Counted from the first letter of the stretch, positions 15,956 to 23,622 are shown. The stretch: DNA of 55,696 nt from an uncultured Alphaproteobacteria bacterium (GCA_902825865.1 CADECX010000003.1:75454-131149), one strand, 5' to 3'. Program-made: numbers and translations. The notes: a model not told the origin generated them from the letters alone.

Positions 15956-17811
15956 CCGAGCGCAGCGATACCACGGCAGACACCGGGGTAGGGGTGGAAT
16001 ACCCCCCAGAAACACAGTCAACAGCGCAACGGTCTGGCTGCCGATTGTCCGAATATGCTGATTACAAAAACATACCTCTCAATTTTCTGACATCTCTGGG
16101 ACTTACTGACTTCCAATATATGGGAGCGCCAGCAATACGGATCACATATCGTGACACAGCCGGCGCTGAGGCCGCGATACGCTTCAGGATTGCGCTGGAA
16201 GGCCATGACAAATTCCGCTGGCGCAAAGGTAGCCATCCGTCGTTGTACGGCCTGGACCGCTTACAGGGGGCTGGCACGACGCCATCCATCGTGATGGTTG
16301 AGGGCGAGTCCGATTGCCACACGCTCTGGCAACACGGGATACCGGCACTCGGATTACCAGGAGCCGCCAACTGGAGCGAAGACCGCGACGCGGCACACCT
16401 AGACGGCTTCGAGATAATCTATGTCGTCCTTGAACCGGACCAGGGCGGCGAGGCCGTGCAGAAATGGGTTTCTGCTTCCAAAATCCGTGATCGCGTGAAA
16501 TTTGTAAGGCTTGGCGCATTCAAGGACCCCAGTGCCCTTTATTGCGATAGCCCAAATGATTTCCATGAACGCTGGCAAGCAGCACTCGATAACGCAACTG
16601 CATGGAAAGAGGAACAGGAAGAGCGCATAGAGGAGGCCCGGCAGGCGGCTTGGGAGGTTTGCAAAACGCTAGCCCAGAAGCGAGACATCCTCGCCCACTT
16701 CAAATCGGAACTCGAAGCGAGCGGCGTTGTCGGGGAAGCTAAAAACGCAAGCATCTTGTTTCTAGCCGTTATGAGCCGCCTGTTTGATCGCCCAGTGTCA
16801 GTCGCCGTAAAGGGACCAAGTTCAGGCGGCAAAAGTTTTATGGTTGAGCGTGTCCTGTCATTCTTTCCCGACCATGCCATCTACAAATTGACCGGGATGA
16901 GCGAGAAGGCGCTCGCCTATTCGGAGGAGCCACTGAAACACCGGATGCTTGTCATCTATGAAAGTTCCGGAATGGCAAATGATTACCAAAGCTATTTGAT
17001 ACGGACGCTTTTGAGCGAAGGTTGCATCGCCTATGAGACTGTCGAAAAGACTCCTGAAGGCATGCGGTCACGACGCATTGAGCGTGAAGGTCCGACAGGG
17101 CTAATTACAACAACGACAGCGGCGAAGCTTCATCCCGAAAACGAAACCCGGCTGCTTTCCCTTACCGTGAGCGACACACCCGAACAGACACGCTCAATTC
17201 TCCGCAAGCAGGCTGACGTAAGTGCATATGTACCCGCCCACCACGAAGAGTTTCACGCGCTCCAGGTGTGGATCGAGACAGGACAAAAATGCGTCGTAAT
17301 CCCATATGTCGGCGTACTGTCTGACCTTGTGTCACCCGCCGCCGTCAGGATGCGCCGTGACTTTCCAATGCTGTTGTCTCTCATTCAGGCACATGCCCTC
17401 CTGCACCAAGCTAATCGTGAACGCGATGCACAGGGCAGGATCGTCGCATATCTTGCGGACTATGCCGCAGTTTATGATCTGGTGGCAGACTTGGTGCGTG
17501 AAGGCGTACAGGCCACAGTACCAAAGCGCATACGCGAAACCGTCGAAGTGGTTGCTGCGCTATCCGACACACATTCTGAGGGTGTGCCGCTCACAACGCT
17601 TGTCAAAACACTCGGTCTGGATAAGTCGGCATGTTCCCGGCGAGTGAAAGAGTGCGTTGGCCTTGGATACCTGAATAACGAAGAGGACAGGAAGGGACGG
17701 CCTGCAAGGCTCAAGATTGGCGAAGAATTGCCCGATGAAGCAGACGTTTTCCCGAAGCCGGAGGTGATGTGGGAGAGGTATTGCAGTGTTGATAGTGAAA
17801 CACGGGGGTAA
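15952..17811 (+). CDS. Toprim-ATPase replication protein (primase/helicase-like)
   Basis: 619 residues. A Toprim domain shows IVMVEGESD (about 113-121, catalytic Glu) and VVLEPDQGG (about 158-166), where ExD replaces the common DxD. A P-loop ATPase follows: Walker A GPSSGGKS (288-295) and a Walker B-like strand MLVIYESSG (332-340). The last 100 residues (VPLTTLVKTLGLDKSACSRRVKE) look like a winged helix. This layout fits an autonomous replication initiator of a satellite or plasmid. No partner helicase gene is adjacent. Confidence 0.78.
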   Translation: MTERSDTTADTGVGVEYPPETQSTAQRSGCRLSEYADYKNIPLNFLTSLGLTDFQYMGAPAIRITYRDTAGAEAAIRFRIALEGHDKFRWRKGSHPSLYGLDRLQGAGTTPSIVMVEGESDCHTLWQHGIPALGLPGAANWSEDRDAAHLDGFEIIYVVLEPDQGGEAVQKWVSASKIRDRVKFVRLGAFKDPSALYCDSPNDFHERWQAALDNATAWKEEQEERIEEARQAAWEVCKTLAQKRDILAHFKSELEASGVVGEAKNASILFLAVMSRLFDRPVSVAVKGPSSGGKSFMVERVLSFFPDHAIYKLTGMSEKALAYSEEPLKHRMLVIYESSGMANDYQSYLIRTLLSEGCIAYETVEKTPEGMRSRRIEREGPTGLITTTTAAKLHPENETRLLSLTVSDTPEQTRSILRKQADVSAYVPAHHEEFHALQVWIETGQKCVVIPYVGVLSDLVSPAAVRMRRDFPMLLSLIQAHALLHQANRERDAQGRIVAYLADYAAVYDLVADLVREGVQATVPKRIRETVEVVAALSDTHSEGVPLTTLVKTLGLDKSACSRRVKECVGLGYLNNEEDRKGRPARLKIGEELPDEADVFPKPEVMWERYCSVDSETRG

Positions 17812-17904
17812 CGCTACCCACCCCTAAATTGGTCAGGCCCGCTACTGGCATTGCCCCTTGGCCGAGTGGCAATTTCTCAGCGTGACAGGAAGCTCTTCCG
17901 TCGG

Positions 17905-18303
17905 CTATTTGACGCCATACTTTTTCAAGATTGCTTCAACCGATGGGTCGATCCGGAGCCCACCGGGCTGCACGCCCAGCCTTTGTTTGATTTTTGCGGC
18001 CCGTGGATCGTCGGGGTGTGCCTCTGCCCAGTTAAGAGCTTCTGCATCCTCGGACGACAACTGCTTGGCGGCAGGGAACGGCGGATCGCAACGGACAACG
18101 TCAACTCGCCAGCAGTACTCCAACGTTCCCGTCTTGGTATTTACTCGCCAAATGGCGGCGGCCCCTGCTGTGGTGACCGGGATAACGGCCCAATGATCTG
18201 GCTCCTGTTGGGCCACCTTCGCCGCATCGGCATTGTTAGACTGGTCGCACCCAGTCAGTGCCAGTATTGCGACCATCAGTGATGCTGTGAGTGTGCGTTG
18301 CAT
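17905..18303 (-). CDS. Island lipoprotein of unknown function
   Basis: 132 residues from the ATG at 18303; a GTG at 18327 is also in frame. The signal peptide ends in a lipobox (ILALTGCDQ), so it is probably anchored by a lipidated Cys. The mature part has IWRVNTKTGTLEYCWRVD, a pattern seen in small proteins that display a measured value, then a charged C-terminal region. It faces the opposite way to the replication genes and is probably cargo. Confidence 0.65.
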   Translation of the reverse strand: MQRTLTASLMVAILALTGCDQSNNADAAKVAQQEPDHWAVIPVTTAGAAAIWRVNTKTGTLEYCWRVDVVRCDPPFPAAKQLSSEDAEALNWAEAHPDDPRAAKIKQRLGVQPGGLRIDPSVEAILKKYGVK

Positions 18304-18419
18304 GGCAGCCCCCGTTCCCCATACCACCTTAGCGCAATCCGGCAGCCGGGCTAAGGCCGGGCTGGATGGTTCGCTGGGTTGATTTGGGTTAGGTTTTTCG
18401 AGGGCAAGGGGCGGCTAGC

Positions 18420-18923
18420 ATGTCTAAAGAAGCAACGCTACGTGAAGTCTTGGCTGAGGTAAGCTTGGTCGATCTTGGCGCGCTTTTGAAGGAGATAGCG
18501 AAGCCGCTTTTGACTTATGCTTTTATTTTCGGCTTCTTCGGTATTGTGGGTTTTGGCTACACGAGCATGGGAGGGCCAACGATACCAGCCATTCCTGATG
18601 TTTTTTGGCGGGCCGTGACCGTTCTTTCTTTGGTGTGGTATATTTCGTTTCTCAATAATCGGAGCTACCACGTATTCAATTTCGAATTCTATTTTCCTAA
18701 ATTGAATTGGTTAGGTATCGTCTTTTTATCTGCATATATATTTGGTTTGTGGGAATTGTTTTTGTTCGGCCCGAAAACGGATGTATGGTTAAGTTTAGCG
18801 GAGTATTACGTTGCGGTGATGCCGTTTGTCATTTTCCTTACGGTGATCAAAGTCGGCCATGCTAGGCTCATGGAACGCCGCGAAGGCCGCTTACCATCCA
18901 AAGATATTGCTGATTACTTCTAG
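18420..18923 (+). CDS. Island membrane protein of unknown function
   Basis: 167 residues with four predicted membrane segments (about 29-49, 66-81, 97-115, 130-146). It has an acidic amphipathic N-terminus and a basic C-terminus (ERREGRLPSKD). Codon use and base composition are AT-rich compared with the flanking chromosome, consistent with transfer. No family recognised. Confidence 0.6.
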   Translation: MSKEATLREVLAEVSLVDLGALLKEIAKPLLTYAFIFGFFGIVGFGYTSMGGPTIPAIPDVFWRAVTVLSLVWYISFLNNRSYHVFNFEFYFPKLNWLGIVFLSAYIFGLWELFLFGPKTDVWLSLAEYYVAVMPFVIFLTVIKVGHARLMERREGRLPSKDIADYF

Positions 18924-19001
18924 GGCCTCGGGGTCTGTTCCAAGCCAGGCGACTTCCGGGGTCGAGGTTTGGCGCCATTTTGGAATTAAAGTGTTGCGCT
19001 G

Positions 19002-19286
19002 TTGAGGGCGGGAAAAAGGGGTAACCAGACCATGCGCCAGCACATGCGCCGCTTTACGCGACTGACAAACGGTCATTCCAAGAAGATCGAAAATCACGTT
19101 CACATGGTCGCGCTGTACACTTGCTGGTATAACTTCGCCCGGATCAATTCGTCCGTCCGTATGTCCCCGGCTATGGCTTGTGGCCTTGAACAGCGCCTTT
19201 GGGATGTTAGTGATATTGTCCGATTGATTGATGGCTGGGAGAGCACCAATGACAATCGAGGAACCGGAGAAACCAAGCAAGTTTAG
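19002..19286 (+). pseudogene. C-terminal remnant of a transposase
   Basis: The frame encodes MRRFTRLTNGHSKKIENHV, then a Tyr-Asn-Phe stretch (CWYNFARINSSVRMSPAMA) and LWDVSDIVRLID. These match the last ~80 residues of IS1-like/DDE transposases common in Alphaproteobacteria. A stop at 18987 and the absence of the N-terminal catalytic part show it is broken. No inverted repeats were found around it. It overlaps the start of the next membrane protein gene. Confidence 0.65.
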
Positions 19287-19719
19287 CCATTGGAATCCTT
19301 TACAGCCCCTGGAAACGCATGATGAAGCACTTAAGGCTGCTAAATCAGGAGTTTGGATTTGCGTCTTTTTAGGGGGCAGTTACATCATCCAAATGCTCTT
19401 TGTGTATTACACGGGGCACAACACATTTGGGGATGACGGGGACCTAACGAATGTCATCTCCAACATTTTGGGGATCGCTTTGGCGGCTTTTCTAGCTTGG
19501 CGCATCTGGGTTGCCCAAGGATTCTGGGCAACGCTGTTCACGGCGGCTTGGTTTGCCTTTGAACTCGTGTTGAAAGTTGGAGCAATTGCTAGCGGCCAAC
19601 AAAAGACAAATGTTGGTTGGATTGTTATGTTTTCTGCCCTGGCGATCATGACGATACTCGCTGTTCGGGGAAGCTGGAAACTGAGAAGCGAGCGGAAGGC
19701 CGCCGCGCTACAACCCTAG
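19249..19719 (+). CDS. Island membrane protein of unknown function
   Basis: 156 residues from the ATG at 19249, with GGGAG 7 bases upstream; an in-frame ATG at 19228 lies in the transposase remnant. Four hydrophobic segments (about 35-55, 70-88, 94-112, 121-141) suggest an inner-membrane protein. The N-terminus is acidic and soluble. No family recognised; AT-rich like its neighbour at 18420. Confidence 0.6.
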   Translation: MTIEEPEKPSKFSHWNPLQPLETHDEALKAAKSGVWICVFLGGSYIIQMLFVYYTGHNTFGDDGDLTNVISNILGIALAAFLAWRIWVAQGFWATLFTAAWFAFELVLKVGAIASGQQKTNVGWIVMFSALAIMTILAVRGSWKLRSERKAAALQP

Positions 19720-19737
19720 GTCAAACTGGACCAGTGC

Positions 19738-20019
19738 CTACGATTTCGCCCAGCACACTGTGACCTGCAACGGCCCGGCATCGGCATCACCCGCAATCAT
19801 CTGGGTGGGACGGCCCCAGCCTCGATTGAGCAATGCCTCGGCAGCAGCCACACGGGCTGACGCGGGGGCCTGTTGTTCGTTCATGATCGATTGAAGAGAT
19901 TCTATGGCCTGTGGCGTAAAGTGCCGCGCTAGGTCCCTGACCTCGCCAATTTCCTTGGGCCTGCCGCCTGGGTTGCCGCTGCGGCCCTTCTGGAACCTGC
20001 CCCTGCCGGTGTCGTTCAT
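19738..20019 (-). CDS. DUF5681-like small protein (phage-type)
   Basis: 93 residues. The N-terminal RGRFQKGRSGNPGGRPKEIGE is the DUF5681 signature seen beside phage terminase genes. A helical region with SARVAAAEALLNRGWGRP follows. It may be a small terminase-like or DNA-binding protein. It is the rightmost gene of the island and faces inward. A TATAAT-containing AT-rich block lies upstream on its strand (about 20070-20100). Confidence 0.7.
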   Translation of the reverse strand: MNDTGRGRFQKGRSGNPGGRPKEIGEVRDLARHFTPQAIESLQSIMNEQQAPASARVAAAEALLNRGWGRPTQMIAGDADAGPLQVTVCWAKS

Positions 20020-20416
20020 GCATCCTGTTCCTTGCTGTTCTCAGGCCGCAAAGCCAGGGTAATATACACTAAATTAATTGTATTATATATGCCCGGTTCT
20101 CTCCCAAAGGTCCGGGGAATTAATCCATAATTACCCAGCCAAACGGCTCGACAATAATAGCTCCCTAAAACTGGAAAATTTTTGTGGGGCCGACCCTGTC
20201 AGTTTGGCTATGGGGGGCCTCCGGGATCGACCGGGGGTGGGGGGCAGAAAACCCTATTGGCTGTGGCCTAGGCGGGGAATTTTTCCCCAGAGTAAGCGTA
20301 CGCCGCGATCCTCAGCGCAGGCCAAGTGTGCCGCCTGAAACAAGGGGAATTTACCCCCCACAATTCCGTACCCATTCCATACGGAGGGGGCTGGCAACCC
20401 TTAAGTGCTTGATTTT
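20020..20416. other. Non-coding right end of the island with repeated GGGGAATT boxes
   Basis: No gene is supported in these 397 bases. They contain an AT-rich block (20059-20091), three GGGGAATT boxes (20114-20121, 20274-20281, 20344-20351) each followed within 2-4 bases by a C-run, and two candidate integrase arm sites (20363-20371, 20374-20382). The middle box is a perfect palindrome, GGGGAA-TTT-TTCCCC. The region could hold an origin, operators or the attachment architecture. Confidence 0.5.
20363..20382 (+). promoter_or_regulatory. Candidate integrase arm sites, right end
   Basis: ATTCCGTAC (20363-20371) and ATTCCATAC (20374-20382) are direct repeats 11 bases apart, about one helical turn. 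They match the left-end copies at 13529 and 13545. Function is inferred from their pairing at both ends. Confidence 0.4.
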
Positions 20417-20417
20417 A

Positions 20418-20494
20418 TGGCGCACCCGATAGGATTCGAACCTATGACCTCTGCCTTCGGAGGGCAGCACTCTATCCAGCTGAGCTACGGGTGC
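20418..20494 (-). tRNA. tRNA-Arg(CCG)
   Basis: 77 nt with CCA encoded. Acceptor arms GCACCCG (5' end at 20494) and CGGGTGC pair fully. The anticodon loop is CTCCGAA, anticodon CCG, reading CGG. The T arm contains GGTTCGAAT. The 3' half (20417-20462) is the integration target of the island, and its sequence is restored by the element, so the tRNA should stay functional. Confidence 0.96.
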
Positions 20495-20565
20495 GTTCCG
20501 GGTTGCTATAAAGAAAACGCGCCCGGCTTGCAAAGGCGGTCCGTTTTTCTTTGTCAAATCAGTCA

Positions 20566-21099
20566 CTAACCGCCCGAGAAGAACGCAGTGATGGACGCCT
20601 GCGCCTTTGCCACGTCGCTGCCCGGCGGCAAGATTGCGATCCTGGCTTGCGGGAGCTTTTCCTGAACTGCGGCTTTGAGCGTGTCACCGCCCTTGGCCAG
20701 GGAAATCACGGTCAGAACCTGTACGTGTGAAAGGTCTTCCGTCGCCACCGCGCCCAGCATGGCCGACGGCCAAGCCGGATCGCTCTTGGCCCCAGCAAAT
20801 AGAGCAGGATCGAAGGCGTGGACCAGCACCAGGCGCGCTTCCTTGGGCGCGCTGACAGCGCCGAGCAACCGGATCAGCAGATCGGTGCCTGCCGCGTCAT
20901 GGCCCACCACCAGAACCGCCCGGGCGGCGTGGCGCGGCCCCATCGCGGCGCAATCCATGAATAGTGGCTTGCCGTCCGGACCCTTGCTGGGATGCAGTCG
21001 CGCCACCGTGTCGATGTGGGCCTTTTCGCAAGCCGCGATAAAGGCGCGCCGGGCGGCGCGATAGGTCATGCGGGGGCTTTCGGGACGGGTCGGCATCAT
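20566..21099 (-). CDS. Degenerate DUF2817 (M14-like) protein
   Basis: 177 residues from the ATG at 21099, just after [23 protein letters not shown], then [16 protein letters not shown] and [13 protein letters not shown] and [13 protein letters not shown], follow the order of the DUF2817 carboxypeptidase-like family. However, the zinc-binding THGVEG-type motif reads GHDAAG and the later Asn/Arg region is missing. It is shorter than the family and probably lacks peptidase activity. Its upstream region is filled by hairpin element 1. Confidence 0.5.
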   Translation of the reverse strand: MMPTRPESPRMTYRAARRAFIAACEKAHIDTVARLHPSKGPDGKPLFMDCAAMGPRHAARAVLVVGHDAAGTDLLIRLLGAVSAPKEARLVLVHAFDPALFAGAKSDPAWPSAMLGAVATEDLSHVQVLTVISLAKGGDTLKAAVQEKLPQARIAILPPGSDVAKAQASITAFFSGG

Positions 21100-21103
21100 C
21101 CTA

Positions 21104-21181
21104 CCTAGTGTCGTGGTTTCGAAGTTCGCAATAGGCCGATATAGGGCTCCGGGCGAACTTCGAAACCAAAACGACACTAGG
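21104..21181. repeat. Structured hairpin element 1
   Basis: Outer arms are CCTAGTGTCGT (21104-21114) with ACGACACTAGG (21171-21181). Inner 15-bp arms are GGTTTCGAAGTTCGC (21115-21129) and its complement (21153-21167). A 3-base bulge AAA (21168-21170) separates them on the right. The 23-base loop contains CCGATATAGGG. The element starts 5 bases upstream of the DUF2817-like start. Confidence 0.85.
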
Positions 21182-21193
21182 AATCAATAATTT

Positions 21194-21269
21194 GCTAGTG
21201 ACCTTCGATTCCGAAATTCGTCAATGACTGATATAGAGTTAAATCGAATTTCGGAATCGGGTCACTAGC
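21194..21269. repeat. Structured hairpin element 2
   Basis: Outer arms are GCTAGTGACC (21194-21203) with GGTCACTAGC (21260-21269). Inner 15-bp arms are CGATTCCGAAATTCG (21206-21220) and its complement (21245-21259). A 2-base bulge TT (21204-21205) is on the left. The 24-base loop contains CTGATATAGAG. The layout copies element 1 with different stem sequence. It ends 6 bases before the VanX-type start. Confidence 0.85.
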
Positions 21270-21275
21270 GTGCGC

Positions 21276-22067
21276 ATGTCAATTTTCGGCGCCCTGGAAG
21301 ATTTGCGGACCCGTCCCATCGGCGATCAGGCGGGGGCGCGCGCCGCGCGCCGGGGGTTTCGTACGCGCATTCCGCTGTCGCGCGGTTGCGCCCTCTTCGC
21401 CGAAGCCGTGGTCGAAGCCCGCGATGCCGGGCTCAAAGGCGAGAATTTCTATGCCGGCAACCGCAATCCGCCTTACTGGCAAAAGATAGAGGGCGCGGTG
21501 GAAAAATTATGGCTGCGAAAGTCGGTGGCGGAAAAGCTTGCCCGCGTGAATGCGCGCGCGGGCGCCGTCGGGCTGGAACTGTTTCTGTTCGACGCCTGGC
21601 GCCCGCGTGCGGTGCAGGCCTATTTCCACGATGTATGGATGCCGCGCGAGCTTCAGCGCCGCGATCCCACTCTGAACGGGGCGGCGCTGACGGAGGAAGT
21701 TGAGCGCTATTGGGCGGCGCCCTCCGATAGCGCGGATTCGCCCGCCCCGCATGCCACCGCCTCGGCGGTGGATTTGACTTTACGCTGGAAGGACGGCGAG
21801 TGCTTGTGGATGGGCTCGCTGTTCGACGATGTGACGGGGTTGGCGCATCGCGACCGCTTCGAAGAGCTGGCGGCGGAGAATTTCTCTTTTTCCGATTCCG
21901 AAGCGCGCGCCAATCGCCGCTTGTTGCACTGGCTGATGATCGAAGAAGGTTTTGCCGGTCACCCCGACGAATGGTGGCATTTTTCCTGGGGCGATCAGAT
22001 GTGGGCGGCACTGACCGGCGCGCCCGCGGCGCATTACGGCCTGGCTGCTATTCCAGCACCTGTCTGA
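21276..22067 (+). CDS. D-alanyl-D-alanine dipeptidase (VanX/DdpX type)
   Basis: 263 residues from the ATG at 21276; GTG at 21270 is also in frame. Peptidase M15D residues are visible: the activating Arg in FDAWRPRAVQ (about 104-113), HATASAVDLTL (zinc His and Asp), and EWWHFSWGDQMWA near the C-terminus (catalytic Glu and zinc His). It hydrolyses D-Ala-D-Ala, probably for cell-wall dipeptide recycling, as no vanH or vanA is nearby. Hairpin element 2 occupies its upstream region. Confidence 0.9.
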   Translation: MSIFGALEDLRTRPIGDQAGARAARRGFRTRIPLSRGCALFAEAVVEARDAGLKGENFYAGNRNPPYWQKIEGAVEKLWLRKSVAEKLARVNARAGAVGLELFLFDAWRPRAVQAYFHDVWMPRELQRRDPTLNGAALTEEVERYWAAPSDSADSPAPHATASAVDLTLRWKDGECLWMGSLFDDVTGLAHRDRFEELAAENFSFSDSEARANRRLLHWLMIEEGFAGHPDEWWHFSWGDQMWAALTGAPAAHYGLAAIPAPV

Positions 22068-22138
22068 ACGCGCCGTCCCAACCATCTGCGGGCGGCCCCG
22101 GCGGCGGAGCCGCCAATTGGAAAAACATCCACCCGGCG

Positions 22139-23470
22139 CTATTCCAAAATTGCACGGAACGCACCATCCCAGTCCGCGCCGGGTGGATGGGTTTCGTAGT
22201 AAGCGATGCGCGCCAGATGCAGATCGTACAGCGCCTGGTTGGCGCCCGACAGGCGGCGGCATTGCGCGATCAGATCGCGCGCCACCCGCCAATTCTGCCC
22301 GCGGATCGCCTGGAAGATATGATCGTGAAACACCGATAGCGCGCGAAACTTTGGCGCTGCGCGTACGATCACGCCGCCCATCAAGGCATGCAGGGTGATG
22401 GGTGTATTGTTCCCTATGCTTGGAATACTGTCGACTTCCAGAAGCGCGAAGTTCCGCTCGGCCAGCCGTCTTGTCTGTTCTGTCACGATCAGCGGCGCAT
22501 GATAGTTGTGCGCCAGGGCGCGGATTTTATGCGCCATCGCCTTGGTCTCGCCCTGAACGCCATAGGCCAGATGACCATGTCCGCCAAAACCGCCCGCTAT
22601 CACCGGACCGCTGGCGAGCCCGGCGCTGATCAGGATCGGCGGCTCATATTGCGCGGCCTCCGCGATCAGCGCCGCCATGGCATTGGCGGCTTCGCAGGCG
22701 TGCAGCTCATGTTCGACATCATCCAGCGGCGCGTTCCAGAACGCGGCAAAACCGTCGGCGCCCGCCCGCTCGATGGTGCCGCCATGCGCGACCACCTGAT
22801 CGACCAGCCGCGCCAATATGCTCTGGGTCCGGCTGGTGAAAGCGGCGGCGTCTTGGCCGGGAGCCGTTTCGATTCCACATGCCATATAGGTGACGGTGCG
22901 CCATTCTCCTTCCGGTTTCAGCAGCGCGGGACGGCGTGCGATGGCTTCCAGCACGGAAGGGGGCAAGCGATCCGCAAAGGCCATGCGCAAGCCGACGCGC
23001 GCCAGATGGACGCGATAAAGCCAGACCGCCACGCCGGCCGCGAACGCCAGGGCCAGAAACAACACCGGCGTCGCCGCATCCAGCAACAGGCTGCGCGTGG
23101 AATAAAAATACCAGGAGCCAAGCCAGAGCAGGATCGCGCCCGCCATCGCCAGGGCCGCCGACCAGCCCAAGCCAAATCGCAGCAAGGCCAGGGTCGCCGT
23201 GCCCAGTGCAACCAGCAGAACCGACTCGGCGAGGGGGGCCCAGCCCGGGCGGTGCAGCACCGCGTTGCCGGCCATCTGCTCAATGGCGGCGCTGATCGTG
23301 CTGGCGGGGGCGGCCTGGCGATAGGCGTCGAAGAGCAGCTTGCTCAAGAAGGATTCGAAGCCAAAGCCGTCTGACAGGATGACCAGCGCGCCAACCGCCA
23401 GCAGCAGGCCAGGGGCCAGCCACGGGTTGAGGGGCCGCATCCAGGTCATTGGAGCTTTTGAGAAATCCAT
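22139..23470 (-). CDS. Membrane-bound class III cyclase homologue, catalytically degenerate
   Basis: 443 residues from the ATG at 23470; TTG at 23479 is possible. Four or five membrane segments (about 18-34, 83-99, 104-122, 133-152) precede a class III nucleotidyl cyclase domain (about 190-350). The first metal Asp of the F-x-D-x-x-G-F motif is replaced (TVTYMACGIE, Gly199). Asp239 is retained (AGADGFAAFWNAP). The transition-state Asn and Arg positions read Ala311 and Lys315 (GETKAMAHKIR). Activity is doubtful; it may bind a nucleotide or act as a regulator. Confidence 0.75.
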   Translation of the reverse strand: MDFSKAPMTWMRPLNPWLAPGLLLAVGALVILSDGFGFESFLSKLLFDAYRQAAPASTISAAIEQMAGNAVLHRPGWAPLAESVLLVALGTATLALLRFGLGWSAALAMAGAILLWLGSWYFYSTRSLLLDAATPVLFLALAFAAGVAVWLYRVHLARVGLRMAFADRLPPSVLEAIARRPALLKPEGEWRTVTYMACGIETAPGQDAAAFTSRTQSILARLVDQVVAHGGTIERAGADGFAAFWNAPLDDVEHELHACEAANAMAALIAEAAQYEPPILISAGLASGPVIAGGFGGHGHLAYGVQGETKAMAHKIRALAHNYHAPLIVTEQTRRLAERNFALLEVDSIPSIGNNTPITLHALMGGVIVRAAPKFRALSVFHDHIFQAIRGQNWRVARDLIAQCRRLSGANQALYDLHLARIAYYETHPPGADWDGAFRAILE

Positions 23471-23622
23471 GCCCGCCAAAGACTATTCTCGATAGCGTAC
23501 GCAGCAAAGACTTGTTTCCGCGATCACAGGTCGTTCGCATGGCTGGGCGCCATGCTCACCCCCCTTCATGCGAAGCATGGCAAGCGGAGCGAGCGAGAGA
23601 AAGCTGAAACCGGAGGGGGGGT

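Larger units (their letters stand above)
13386..20462. mobile_element. Integrative element in tRNA-Arg(CCG)
   Basis: A 7.1-kb insertion is bounded by identical 46-bp repeats, at 13386-13431 (attL) and 20417-20462 (attR, inside the intact tRNA-Arg). A tyrosine recombinase gene lies next to attL. Inside are an AlpA-like protein, a primase-like protein, a Toprim/ATPase protein, a lipoprotein, two membrane proteins, a transposase remnant and a DUF5681-like protein. Base composition is visibly less GC-rich than the flanks, especially 18400-19700. No capsid, portal, relaxase or conjugation genes are seen, so it looks like a phage satellite or small mobilizable island. Confidence 0.92.

Noticed and set aside
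18891..19280. 129-residue minus-strand frame opposite the transposase remnant
   Set aside because: The plus-strand reading matches a transposase C-terminus, so the minus frame is a shadow.
20351..20566. 71-residue open frame over tRNA-Arg
   Set aside because: Its peptide ([16 protein letters not shown]) is the standard false translation of a tRNA gene.
21276..22067. Vancomycin-resistance cluster
   Set aside because: Only the VanX-type dipeptidase is present. VanH and VanA are absent, and the VanZ-like gene is 14 kb away, so a cell-wall recycling role is more likely.
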